NCBI GenBank assembly: GCA_001599595.1
Contig: BCHH01000005.1
Coordinates: forward strand, 98,511 to 162,510
Direction: 5' to 3'
Source: Beverwykella pulmonaria
Taxonomy: Eukaryota; Ascomycota; Dothideomycetes; Pleosporales; Melanommataceae
DNA: 64,000 nucleotides
Shown: one piece after another, positions 47,248-57,222 of the stretch
How positions within the stretch are numbered: the first letter of the stretch is position 1
Layout of the letters: each line of letters begins with the position of its first letter
The notes under the pieces: generated by a model
What the model was told of the DNA's origin: nothing
The model's database searches: none
What the model saw: the letters and a program-made list of their open reading frames with translations, nothing else
Made by a program: the position numbers and the translations under genes

Positions 47248-48849
47248 TTACGCGATCTTGATGATCACAGTCTTCGTCTCGAGATAATTATTCATCGAGT
47301 ATGCCGGTTCACCTTCGCGCCCACTTCCACTCCCCTTGTAACCCCCAAAAGGCATATCCTTCGCTAACGTTGGGGACGTGCAGTTGATGCCTACGGTACC
47401 GGACTCGAGGCCTTTCGCGAATCGCAGAGCGCGGTCGATGTTCTTAGTGTATACAGAAGCGTAGAGTCCGTACTCGGTGTTGTTAGCTTTCTCCAAAACC
47501 TCCTCTTCGGTCTTGAACACGTTGATATTTACGACTGGGCCGAAAACTTCTTCCTTCATTATTGTCGCGTCCTCTGGGGTGTTTGTGAAGATGGTCGGTT
47601 GAATGTAGTACCCCTCCCGGTTAGAAGGAGCTGATCCACCATGCACGAGATCACCGGACTTCTTGCCCATCTCCAAATATCGGAGCACAGTCTTGTGCTG
47701 GACCTCATCGGCCTGAGGACCGTGGTTGGTACCCTTCTCGAGTGGGTCTCCCATTGCAACTGCTTTGGTGAAGTTTTCTTTGAAGAGACTGACGAACTTG
47801 TCTGCGATCGTATCCTGAACATAAACGCGAGAGTTCGCCATACAGACTTGGCCACTATTCCACTGAATACTGTATGCTGTTTGTTTGACGGCTTCCTCAA
47901 TATCTGCATCGTCGAAGACGACGGCGGGAGATTTTCCGCCAAGCTCTAGCATGACTTGCTTGAGATTTGATTTTGCGGCGGCTGCTTGCACGATGCGTCC
48001 AGTTCGGCCAGAACCTGTGAACGATAGAGCACGGACATCCATGTGATGGCTTAGGATCGAACCTGAAACGTTACCAAAACCGGTAATGATGTTGATTACA
48101 CCAGGAGGAAAGCCTGCTTTCTGGACTAGGGTTGCGAACTTTGCGGACTACTCCAATGTTAGAATTGTGTTCTGGCATAGTTCACTTGGATGCGAACTGA
48201 CTGTTAATGGGGCCTTTTCACTGCTCTTCAGTACAAACGTGTTTCCAACAATAAGAGCAGGAGCCAGCTTGTTTGCGAGCATGATGAGGGGAACGTTCCA
48301 TGGGATGATCCCGGCTACAACACCGTATGGCTGTCGCAATACCATGTTGAGAAAGCCAGGCGTCTGAACGGATGTCGTTCCTTGAACAAAGAACCCAGCC
48401 TCAGCGTAATGGTCGAATTTGGACGCGCAGGCGTATGCATCAAAGAAACCCCCCACAGGCCTCCCCATGGAGGCTGCCTCGAGCGCCGCTAGCTCATCTT
48501 TACTCTCACGAACGAGATTGGCGAGTTTCTTGAAGTATGCTCCGCGCTCGTCCGGTGACAGGGCAGACCATGCTGGGAATGCGGCCTTGGCAGCAGCTAC
48601 AGCTCGATCGGTATCTTCCTCGGAGGCTTCGTGGACTGCAGAATCTGTCAGGCTGGGATGGATTAGGATATCCTGAGTTGCCCACCTTTCGCGACAAGCT
48701 TTAGGGTAGCTGGATTATGGATGTCGAATGTCTTTCCATTCGAAGATTCGGAGAACTAGGACGTGTAAATACTTGACGCTATGAGGATGGTAAGTACATA
48801 CCTCTCCATTGATGAAGAGGCGAGTCTCGATCTTCTCCGGGATGCCCAT
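47248..48849 (-). CDS. aldehyde dehydrogenase (NAD(P)+-dependent)
   Basis: Oxidises an aldehyde to the acid. Four exons: 48802-48849, 48686-48755, 48202-48635 and 47248-48147, giving 483 residues, the normal ALDH length. Cofactor-binding and catalytic features: GVVAGIIPWNVPLIM (Rossmann start), the Lys in FVLKSSEKAPLT, the glycine motif SFTGSGRTGR, the general-base Glu in MLELGGKSP, the catalytic Cys in WNSGQVCMANSR, and EEVFGPVVNI. The C-terminus ends in MPFGGYKGSGSGREG. It is related to the vanillin/salicylaldehyde/betaine-aldehyde branch. Next to a stilbene-type cleavage oxygenase, an aromatic aldehyde product is the most likely substrate, by inference. Its promoter is shared with the divergent SnoaL-like gene. 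Confidence 0.93.
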
Positions 48850-49445
48850 GTTGCTGCGATGGTCTCGTAGAGGAAAGGGTTGGAGTGTTGAAATTGGCGG
48901 TTCCTGGTGTATGGAAGTTGCTTTGAGACCTACACGGCCTTTTAAGCGTCCTCAAGATGATGCTGAATGCAATCGCAGGGTGAAACAGCAATGCTCGGAG
49001 TTCCCGGCTCTGATGACGAAGAACGTAATCGGCCGAGCTATGCTCGTCTGAATCTCGACAAGAGGCCGGGCGACGATGTTGTCCTATTCCTATGTCCGAT
49101 GTGCCGTATGCTCCGCGGTATCTCGAGGATGGACCCCACATGTTCCTGTGGAGGCGCGCCCAGAATGTGTTGCTACCCCGCTACGTTCACCACATCGGCC
49201 TCATGCGCCCGTTCCCTCTTGTCCTTCGCAAATTAGGTGCCGGTCCAATGGATGGCATTCATTTGCGGTGGAGATGCGGGAATTCGTATCCGCCATGGGG
49301 TCCCATGGTCGTGGGACTCGTCGTTTACAGGTCGCGGAGGTCCGAGACGGCGCCGTCGTGAACATGGAGATGTTGTCTTAAAAAGAGACTACTTCCATCG
49401 ACAAGTGAGACAATCGAGACGAAGAAATTGCACTGATTCTTGAAA
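48850..49445. promoter_or_regulatory. divergent promoter ALDH / SnoaL-like
   Basis: 596 bases between two divergent start codons inside the cluster. It contains scattered CGG triplets, for example CGGAGGTCCG near 49334 and CTCCGCGG near 49110, of the kind bound by Zn2Cys6 dimers. Spacing is not consistent enough to call operators. Confidence 0.45.
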
Positions 49446-50273
49446 ATGGGCAGCGTCGAAGAACTCGCAAAGGTGGTGGCGCAATTGCAGAAGGAAGTAA
49501 CACGGTTGAGTGGTGAGTGTCCTGCTTAGTCATCACATTTATACGCTAACCATTTCATCGCAGACCAAGAGGAGGTCCGTAAATTGCAATACAAGTACGG
49601 CTACTACCTCGACAAGTGCCTCTACAAGGAGGTTGCCGAGCTCTACTCCGACCATCCTGACACATGCGTTGAGTTTCTCGGTGGCCGCTACAATGGCAAG
49701 GACGGCGTCAAGCGCCTCTACATCGGCCGATTCGCAAAGGCCTTTGTGAATGGCCGCAACGGTCCCGTCCACGGCTTCCTCCTTGATCATCCCCAGATCC
49801 AAGGCATCGTTGACGTCAACGACGAAGGCACGCGAGCCAAGGGCCGCTTCCGCAGCATGATGTCCGCCGGCACCCACGAGAGTGTCAAGGACACGCACCC
49901 CCGCGGCCTGGTACAGTGGTGGGAGGGCGGCATCTACGAGAACGAGTACATCAAGGAGGATGGGACGTGGAAGATTTTCCGGCTGAAGTACTTCCCCTTC
50001 TGGCACGCCACCTTTGAGAAGGGCTGGTCGTACACGAAGCCAAACTATGTTCCTTTCCTCAGCACCACTTATCCGGATGACCCGAATGGCCCGAATGAGC
50101 TCTGCGAGAACCCCATGCTGTGGCCGGACACCCGTGTGGTGCCCTTCCACTATGAGCACCCGGTCACAGGTGATGCGGTGGCTGATGACGACCTGAGGGC
50201 GCCAGAGTATGGCAAGGATCCAAGCACCAGCACGCCTCCCCTGACGCTCAGCAAGCCGAAGTCGGAAGCGTAG
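49446..50273 (+). CDS. SnoaL-like (NTF2-fold) protein
   Basis: Two exons (49446-49512 and 49564-50273) give 258 residues. The N-terminal helix is a Glu/Lys/Leu heptad-like segment (VEELAKVVAQLQKEV), then QEEVRKLQYKYGYYLDKCLYKEVAELY in blocks, the standard start of SnoaL-like polyketide-cyclase/dehydratase folds. It continues into HPDTCVEFLGGRYNGKDGVKRLY and VHGFLLDHPQI. Such proteins are small cone-shaped enzymes or binding proteins; Tyr, Asp and His residues in these positions line the cavity in characterised members. The C-terminal third (about 90 residues) is Pro-rich and extends past the fold. Fungal copies are often found in aromatic or secondary-metabolite clusters. The reaction is not known. 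Confidence 0.83.
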
Positions 50274-50860
50274 ATATAATTATGAAAAAAACAATATGTT
50301 GTATTGGCCAAGATGCTCTCTCTTCCATCCTCATTCTTGTTACATGCGCTGCAAGTTTCTCGTCCCGTTGCTAGCATTGGGTGCTGTAGGGTGACCATAC
50401 CGTAATCCTCAATCTAGCAAGACGTAGCCTAGGCATATTTATATCACTAGCAAGCAAGTCGAGTTTGATCATATTCGCAAGGTGAGATGAACTCATATTT
50501 GTGACAACTGATGGACACGCGGTTGACGAAAAAACGCGCACACATAACACTCTCTAAGACATACCCACGTTCTCTATAACGGCAAAAAGAAATTAATTTA
50601 TAATACCTCCATATTATTGTAGAGAAGGTTCTTTTCTATCATGTTACTTAATTTTGTATTATAATGTCTTGTTGTTATGTTGTTTTAAGGTAGTAGTACA
50701 AAGAGTTAGTTTTTGGGAATCGTCTTAGTTTTGGTGCCCTTTTTTTTGTCAGCCGCGTGATGGAGTCCGGAGTTCCTGGTTCATGCTGATTTCACCGTTA
50801 TAATATCCGCGTAATATGAGCACAATACGACATTGATTCGAGCTACCAGTAGTCCAAGGT
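50274..50860. other. intergenic between convergent cluster genes
   Basis: 587 AT-rich bases between two 3' ends; no ORF. T-rich runs (for example 50739-50747) fit 3' processing regions. Confidence 0.5.
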
Positions 50861-51938
50861 CTATACTTCTAACGGCAGCTTGAACAGCCTGATAGCGTTC
50901 GTCCTTGCCACGGCTTCTTTCTGATCCGCAGGCAGATCGATTGTTTTCCACCAGTTTTGGCCTTCCTCGACCGTCTCATAGGGCGTATCAATAGCGTACA
51001 TACACCTGTCCAATCCAATCTCCTCGATGCAATATTTCAAACCCCGAGTATTGTAATTCCCCGAGGTGGTGATGGAGACGTTGTTGTGCCAGTAGTAGCT
51101 GTAGTCGTGCTTCATTGGTCTAGATCCCCTCTTGAAGGGATGGTTAATCCAATGACTTGCTCGCCACAGATTGAAGGGAATGCTGATTCCTCGTAAGCCT
51201 TTCCTATTCAAGTACCTTCCAGGCGACTTACCCCTCTCCCAGATGTCCTGCCACTATCTGAACCTTCGGGTACCGATCGAAGATGCCCGACGAGCACACG
51301 GCATACAAATGCCAGCTCAGATCGAGGTGGAACTGCACGCCTGCGCCTAGCAAGTGTTTCCGGTCGCCATACTTGGTGCCCGCTTTTAGATCCTGTGGAA
51401 TGGCATACCGAGGGTGGAAGTATATCGGAACATCAAGCTCCTGGACCGTCTCCCAAAATGGATCGTAGTTAGGGGTGTCGAAATACACCTTCTCCTCTCC
51501 TTCGCTGCCTTTGGACTGGAAGTCATTGACAAGGCCGCCGAACATGCCCAGCTCCTTGACCGCTCTCTTCAACTCGTCCGCCGCGTCTTGAGCGTTATGC
51601 ATCGAGATTGCCGCTAGTGCTCCGAATCTCTTGGGATTCTTCTTCACTTCGCCAGCCAGATAGTCGTTCGCGACCTGCGCCATCTTCTTGGCCTTTTCTG
51701 GATCGGCCTCACCTTGACATCCTGGAGACGTCAAGGACAACAGCATGTACTCGACTCCGTGCTCATCCATGCTCTTCAGTCGCTCATCGTGTATGTCGAG
51801 TAGGCGCTTTTCATGGGCAGATAGTCCTGTCGTTGTGTCGCTGCCCGGGCGCATCAATGACTGGAATTGGGCAAAGGTATGTGCTTCGACTCCTGCTAGG
51901 TCTATGATGGCCTCTTCGATTGCGATCGTTCCTCTCAT
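50861..51938 (-). CDS. amidohydrolase-family aromatic acid decarboxylase (2,3-DHBD-like)
   Basis: Metal-dependent, non-oxidative decarboxylase related to 2,3-dihydroxybenzoate decarboxylase, gamma-resorcylate and salicylate decarboxylases. Two exons (51232-51938 and 50861-51182) give 342 residues, the family size. The N-terminus GTIAIEEAI has the metal-ligand Glu and, like fungal 2,3-DHBD, Ala in place of the second His ligand of gamma-resorcylate decarboxylase. Other landmarks: YMLLSLTSPGCQG, MFGGLVNDFQSKG, PIYFHPRYAIPQD (metal His), IVAGHLGEGIPFNLWR (rebuilt exactly across the intron), NNVSITTSGNY and MYAIDTPYETVEEG (metal Asp). The expected reaction is removal of CO2 from a hydroxylated benzoate, giving a phenol or catechol. 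It sits opposite the cleavage oxygenase across a shared promoter. Confidence 0.9.
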
Positions 51939-52465
51939 GATGGCAGCTGCTAGCGAATCTTGTCAATCTTCGTGAACAACCGTTCTGGGGATTCCAAATT
52001 TCTGACTCACTGTCAAACGACTTGTACTGTGCAGGCTGTTTCCACTATTTCTCCCAACTTTGACTTTGCTAGTGGAATTGAAGGCAGTGTTTGCAGATAC
52101 CAATACCCCCAATTCTTCCATGCAATACATCTCCACACACACAGTCAGCTGACATGCATGCACTCCTGCAAGTATTGGGGGACCATGCACCTTCGATGGG
52201 GCAGCATCCCACACAACAGTCCATCGGCTTCATCTCACCGACCCCCGCAGCTAGTAGCACTTGGGCAGGCTGATGGATCCGATGGGCAGCGGCCCCTGCA
52301 TGCACCCGCAGCTACCCCGCGCACTTCTTACACTCCGAGCCGCTCCCCACATCGCTCCGATCCCCAATGTGGAAGACTGCTGTACGCCACCAGAGTCGTA
52401 GCAGTATGAACTTTCTATCACACCATGCAATAACGACCACTGTGTCGTGCAACGCATGCAAGTTT

Positions 52466-52472
52466 TATAAAA
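52466..52472 (+). promoter_or_regulatory. TATA box of the cleavage oxygenase
   Basis: TATAAAA, 54-60 bases upstream of the ATG at 52526, a normal fungal TATA-to-start distance. No other TATA-like element lies closer. Confidence 0.6.
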
Positions 52473-52498
52473 TCGGCGTCCAATTGTGGTTCAGTCAG

Positions 52499-52514
52499 TT
52501 CAATTGCAATTGAA
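52499..52514. repeat. 16 bp perfect palindrome
   Basis: TTCAATTGCAATTGAA, ending 11 bases before the start codon of the cleavage oxygenase, so it probably lies in the leader. Confidence 0.8.
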
Positions 52515-52525
52515 CAAAATCCACC

Positions 52526-54301
52526 ATGGCACATCTCTTCTCCCTCGCTGCGCCCCCAGCACCAGCCTACAAAGATGGCATCCGCTCCGGTGACCAAGTA
52601 AAATTCCCCGACACGGGCTTCTTCCAAGGCTTCAACAAGCCCTCGCGTCTCGAAGCCGACATCTTCGAACTCGAAACCACGGGCGAGATCCCAAAGGATA
52701 TAAACGGCACCTTCTACCGCATCCAGCCCGACCACCGCTTCCCGCCCCTCTTCGAAGAAGACATCCACTTCAATGGCGATGGCTCAGTCTCCGCTTTCCG
52801 CTTCGAGAATGGCCATGTGGATTTCAAGCAGAGATATGTGCACACGGATCGGTATAAGGCTGAAACAAAGGCGCGGAAGGCGTTGTTGGGCAAATATAGG
52901 AATCCGTATACGGACAATGAGATGGTGAAGGGAATTATAAGGACCGCGTCGAATACAAACATCGTATTCTGGAGGGGCGTGTTGCTGGCGATGAAAGAGG
53001 ATGGGCCTCCGTTCGCAATGGACCCGGTCACGCTGGAAACAATTGGCAGATATGACTTCGACGGACAAGTCCAATCGCCTACCTTCACCGCGCACCCGAA
53101 ATTCGACCCCGAGACGGGAGAAATGGTGTGTTATGGCTACCAAGCCGGGGGGGACGGGCATGACGCCAGCGTCGACATCGTCGTCTATACCATTGATAAA
53201 GATGGTAAGAAGACGGAAGAGTGCTGGTACAAAGCCCCGTTCTGCGGCATGATCCACGACTGTGCGATAACGAAGAACTGGTTAATACTGCCTCTGACGC
53301 CGATCAAGGCAAACCTGGAACGATTGAAGAAGGGCGGGAACCATTTTGCGTGGGATCCGGATGAGGACCAGTGGTATGGAATCGTTCCCCGTCGGAATGG
53401 AAAGCCGGAGGATATCATATGGCTGCGTGCTGATAACGGTATGTACTCCCCGCTCCTTCCCCTTCCTACCCCTCTGCATTGTTTCTAATGAATTGAGACA
53501 GGTTTCCACGGCCACGTAGCCGGCTCCTACGAAGACGCCTCCGGCCGCATCGTCGTCGACCTCTCCGTAGCCTCAGACAACGTATTCTTCTTCTTCCCGC
53601 CCGATACACCTTCTCCAACACCCACAACGCTCCTCCAACGCAATAAGCTCGTCTCCGACACCTACCGCTGGGTCTTCGATCCAAAAACACCCACAAATAC
53701 CCGTGTGCAACCCTCGCGCGTCTTCGGTATCAATGGCGAATTCTCCCGCATCGACGACCGTTTCCTCACGCAAAAATATAACCATTTCTGGCAGTGCAAT
53801 ATCGATCCCACGAAACCTTACGATTTCGAGAAATGCGGCGCGCCGGCTGGGGGACTGTTCAATGTCATGGGGCACTACGAATGGGATACGGGGCGGAAGG
53901 ACGTATGGCATCCCGGCCCAACCATGACGTTCCAAGAACCCGTATTCATCCCGCGCGCCGGCAGCACGGAAGAAGGCGATGGGTACCTCTTAGCGCTGTT
54001 GAACCATTTGGATGTGCTGAGAAATGATATCGTTATTTTTGAGGCGAGAAATTTGGAGCAGGGACCGGTGGCCATGGTGCATTTGCCGGTTAAGTTGAGG
54101 TTAGGGTTGCATGGGAATTTCGTAGAGCAGAGGGAGATGGAAGAGTGGGAGGAGAGGAGGAAGGAGGGTGGGACCGTGGGACCGGCCGTACCGGCTAAGG
54201 GGCCGTTGCCTTGGCAGAAGAAGATGGCGGAGGAGAGCAAGGCCAATGGAACGAACGGTGCTGAGGATACCAACGGGACAAATGGGGCAAACAGGCATTA
54301 A
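52526..54301 (+). CDS. carotenoid/stilbene cleavage oxygenase (lignostilbene dioxygenase-like)
   Basis: Fe(II)-dependent dioxygenase of the RPE65/carotenoid oxygenase family, cleaving a conjugated C=C into two aldehydes. Two exons (52526-53438 and 53502-54301) give 570 residues. The fold starts with [21 protein letters not shown] and [13 protein letters not shown] (in blocks). The four iron-binding histidines are visible: [32 protein letters not shown] (assembled at the intron) and LGLHGNFVE. The short hydrophilic N-terminus without signal or plastid peptide resembles fungal lignostilbene/resveratrol cleavage enzymes (CAO-1, Rco1 group) more than carotenoid-cleaving CarX. The C-terminus has a low-complexity Asn/Gly/Thr tail. 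Neighbouring aldehyde dehydrogenase and decarboxylase genes support a phenolic substrate; this is inference. Confidence 0.93.
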
Positions 54302-54863
54302 TTGTAGATGCAAAAGAAACCAGCCACAACCAGGTAAAGTATTTGCAATGCGTCCTGTGAAGTCTCTGCTATAGAGCAGTAGCGTGAACCGACATCAAGG
54401 GCAATTGTATCAGAAGCTGAGCTTCCAGACTATTTCCTCTCAGTTTCGGCAACGGCATACATGATATTGAGGGACGAGATTATACTTGTTTATGTATTTA
54501 GCTCAAATGATGGATGGCTTTCTAGGCTGTTTTTCTTGCACTTTTCTTTCTCGTTAATATGTACGCTAGGATGTCACCGTGTTTGCTCGTTATTCTAGAC
54601 CAGCAGGATGAACAAGTGTTTAGTTTAATTTTGTAGGAGCTAGAAAGTCACTTGTGAACGGTGTGTCGCTTCTTGCGCAAGTAGTGTGCATTGAGTTATC
54701 AGGGGTATATTGCATGAAAAGGTAGAGTCGAGACAGCGAGCCAAAACATTAGGATATCGTACAACACCACACAGAGCATAGAAGCATAAATAAGGCGCCT
54801 ACGTAAAGTAAGTAAAGTGCATGTAGTGCATAGGCAATTACAACCCTAGAAAATGTAACTTGG
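54302..54863. other. intergenic, start of the repeat-rich region
   Basis: No supported gene. AT content rises and the DNA passes from the cluster into transposon-derived sequence. Confidence 0.5.
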
Positions 54864-55161
54864 TGTCACAGGGCTACACCCTGACCCCTATCTTTGCCTT
54901 GCCCCTGCCTTCACTTTACCTTTGCCTCAGCTTCTACCCCTGCCAAGACTCTAGGAGTCTTGTACGTCTCTAGGAGTCTTGTACGTCTCTAGGAGTCTTG
55001 TACGTCTCTAGGAGTCTTGTACGTCTCTAGGAGTCTTGCACGCCTCTATATATAAGCTCTGCTCCGCTTAGGTAGCTGCTCTTCGTACTACCTCTTGTAT
55101 TCTCCCTGCCGGCCTGCTTGGCTCATAGCAAGGTTCAATCAATTTCTGTTCTGCTGTGACA
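54864..55161. mobile_element. putative solo LTR, about 298 bp
   Basis: Bounded by an 8 bp inverted pair, TGTCACAG at the left and CTGTGACA at the right, that begins with TG and ends with CA as LTRs do. Inside are a 19 bp tandem repeat and a TATATATAA promoter-like box (55047-55055), followed by a pyrimidine-rich R/U5-like stretch. No 5 bp target-site duplication was found (CTTGG left, GCACT right), so the boundaries and even the class are provisional. Confidence 0.45.
54951..55045. repeat. five tandem copies of a 19 bp unit
   Basis: Unit CTAGGAGTCTTGTACGTCT starts at 54951, 54970, 54989, 55008 and 55027. Only the last copy carries substitutions (TGCACGCCT). It lies within the putative LTR, upstream of its TATA-like box. 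Confidence 0.95.
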
Positions 55162-55383
55162 GCACTCTGACAGGTAGCGTCTACTATATTAACTATAGCA
55201 AGAAACACAGTGCCTAGTAGAAGAAGAATTGCCTAGTATTTACAAGGTATAGGTTAACGTACACGGCCCTCCCATGAATGAGTGACTAGCGTCGCCCGGG
55301 CCATGATCCGTGTAAGCAGTGGCGAGGAAATGTTATTTTTTATGTATATTACCGGTACTGACAAAGAGCCATCTAATCAACAT

Positions 55384-56408
55384 TTACCAATTAGTAGACC
55401 CGACACCTGCCTTGATCACTGCCCAACAACGGTCTCTCATGGAACTGATATACTTCTTGTAGTCATCAATCTCAATTTTCTCCCACTCCTCCTAAAGGTA
55501 CTGCTTTACCTTCGCATCAGTTTTTGGAAAGCTCTTTGCCAGCCGCCGCTTCAGCAGCTGCCACACATTTTCGATCGGGGAGCAGGCTGGCCACCACGAC
55601 TTGTTAATTCCCAGGGCTTGAAAGGCAGCTGTTGTGGCCTTTGAGCTGTGTAAAGAGGAGTTGTCTTCTATATAGATAAAATCCTTACCTGTAGAAAGGG
55701 CGTTGTAGTCACCCCAGTACGCTGAAATAAGAGGTATGATATGTTAAATATAGACTTGTGAGTTGACAGTGCCTCTGGCATTAGTGCACTAATCTTTTTC
55801 AAAGAATACAAGTAGTCCTTTGGCGTTGATTGAGATGATGCTCCACACCATGCAGCTGTTGTAATGCTTAAACCTTGGGACAAGGCAATTAGGTAGCAAG
55901 CGCACCTCAGCTCTGCGAGTAACCTATATTTCTCCTTGGCCTGTTTAAGTCGACATTTCATCACTCCAGCTAACTCTAGCCCACTGATCTTGTGTATACC
56001 AAAGGTGCATCTATGCCCACTAAAGCCGCTCAGCCTTGTGTTTCTTAGTAAGGAAAGGCTTCTGTGTCGCCTTCCTACAGTAATAGAGCTCCTTTTCCAA
56101 TGCCTTAATAAGTGTGTAACAGTAGACGTCAATTCCTAGCTCATGTGCAATCTGCTCTCTAGTTTTCCGACGTTGCTCAGCGTTCTTAGTAGCATGGTGA
56201 AAAAGAGGTGTCGAAGTGGCGTGTATAGTATAGGCTTTCTACCCTTGGGCCTTGTAGGAGTTGTCGCAGATTGAAGGCATCTAGAAATAGTTTTTTGGGG
56301 GATTCCAAGGTATCGAGCAATATCTGTCTGCGTCCGTTGAAGTTCATCTAGTGTGTGGATTTTGACGCGTTCCTTGTATAAAAGGCGACAGTTTGGTGTT
56401 TTTGGCAT
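55384..56408 (-). pseudogene. Tc1/mariner-type transposase relic with RIP-like stops
   Basis: Broken DDE transposase. The ATG at 56408 opens an N-terminal helix-turn-helix (ELQRTQTDIARYLGIPQKT, then RPKGRKPIL). A frameshift near 56180-56230 moves the reading to another frame, which continues with REQIAHELGIDVY, IYIEDNSSLHSS (catalytic Asp region), and WWPACSPIENVWQLLKRRL (the acidic C-terminal catalytic motif), and stops at 55384. That frame has four internal nonsense codons, at 56020-56022, 55789-55791, 55744-55746 and 55492-55494. All can be explained by C-to-T or G-to-A changes (Gln or Trp to stop). No terminal inverted repeats were identified. The element is inactive. Confidence 0.85.
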
Positions 56409-56559
56409 GGTAGGTAGATGACTGTAATGAAAAAAATACCTTGGGTTGTATAGCAGCCTTCTATACAATCTCATCGGCCCAAGCAGGTTTGGTGGTTGTT
56501 TTTTTGAGAAAAAGAAGGCTATATTTGGGAGCGTAGGCTCGAAGTGGGTTCACGTGACT

Positions 56560-56675
56560 GCTATCTTGATGAGGTTCTTAAGCTGCCGTGAGCGTAAACC
56601 TCATCAAGGAGGATTCAGCTATCTTGGCCAGGTTCTTGAGCTACCGTGAGCGTCAATACCTGGTCCTGAATCTCA
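56560..56675. repeat. 58 bp imperfect tandem duplication with internal palindromes
   Basis: Copies start at GCTATCTTG at 56560 and 56618. Both contain AGGTTCTTRAGCTRCCGTGAGCG. In the first copy GATGAGGTT and AACCTCATC flank the core as an inverted repeat; in the second CCAGGT and ACCTGG do the same, so the flanks co-vary. Confidence 0.75.
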
Positions 56676-57089
56676 CTCAGCGCGTCAATCGTGAGCCAGC
56701 TGTTCGGCCGAGCGCAAAGCGAGATAACTATCTACAACGGGCAAAAGCAGAGAACTATGGGATGGTGGGTGGGATCGCAGAATTGTACAATCTGGAGCCA
56801 AATTGATTGCTTGATGAGGTTGCGGATAGTTGATGGTTGAGGCTCTGAGACATCCTGGGATCGACTCAGGAACTCTGCTGAGAAGCTTGGTGGCCTAACC
56901 AAGTATAGAACAAAACATATATAAACTTCTGTATTTTTTCCAGAATGTTCAATGTTCATTAAGGATCAATTAACTATCAACTACGGATACAATCTCAGGT
57001 GCGATAAATTATCATACAGGACGCTGCGTAAGGAGCTCATCCCGAGGTCCTTCGCGTTCCATAAGTACGCGGCATGGTTCGTGGGTAAG

Positions 57090-57110
57090 CCGAGCCCGAT
57101 TAGGGCTCGG
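57090..57110. terminator. hairpin downstream of the NRPS
   Basis: CCGAGCCC, a 5 base loop (GATTA) and GGGCTCGG form a perfect 8 bp GC-rich stem, 113 bases beyond the NRPS stop. Fungal genes do not need hairpin terminators, so it may instead be part of a small mobile element. Confidence 0.3.
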
Positions 57111-57222
57111 TTATGCATTCCAGGTTAGGTCGGCTGGTTGCCGAGCTCGTCGTTCGGAGAGTACTGTGTCGTAGAGTACAATATCCTTGGCATCTGCCAT
57201 CAATGTCTTAGCCACCACTTGA

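Larger units (their letters stand above)
51939..52525. promoter_or_regulatory. divergent promoter decarboxylase / cleavage oxygenase
   Basis: 587 bases between two divergent starts. It holds a TATA box at 52466-52472, a CGG-N10-CCG arrangement at 52225-52240 and a perfect 16 bp palindrome just before the plus-strand ATG. Cluster co-regulation through this segment is inferred. Confidence 0.5.
56409..57222. other. repeat-rich gap between transposase relic and NRPS
   Basis: No coding region. It contains a 58 bp tandem duplication (56560-56675), a strong hairpin at 57090-57110 and AT-rich DNA. One end of the mariner element must lie in its left part. Confidence 0.5.

Noticed and set aside
52225..52240. 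CGG-N10-CCG as the operator of the cluster regulator
   Set aside because: Only one copy with this spacing was seen. The other cluster promoter has CGG pairs with 4 or 5 base spacing, so no shared operator can be claimed.
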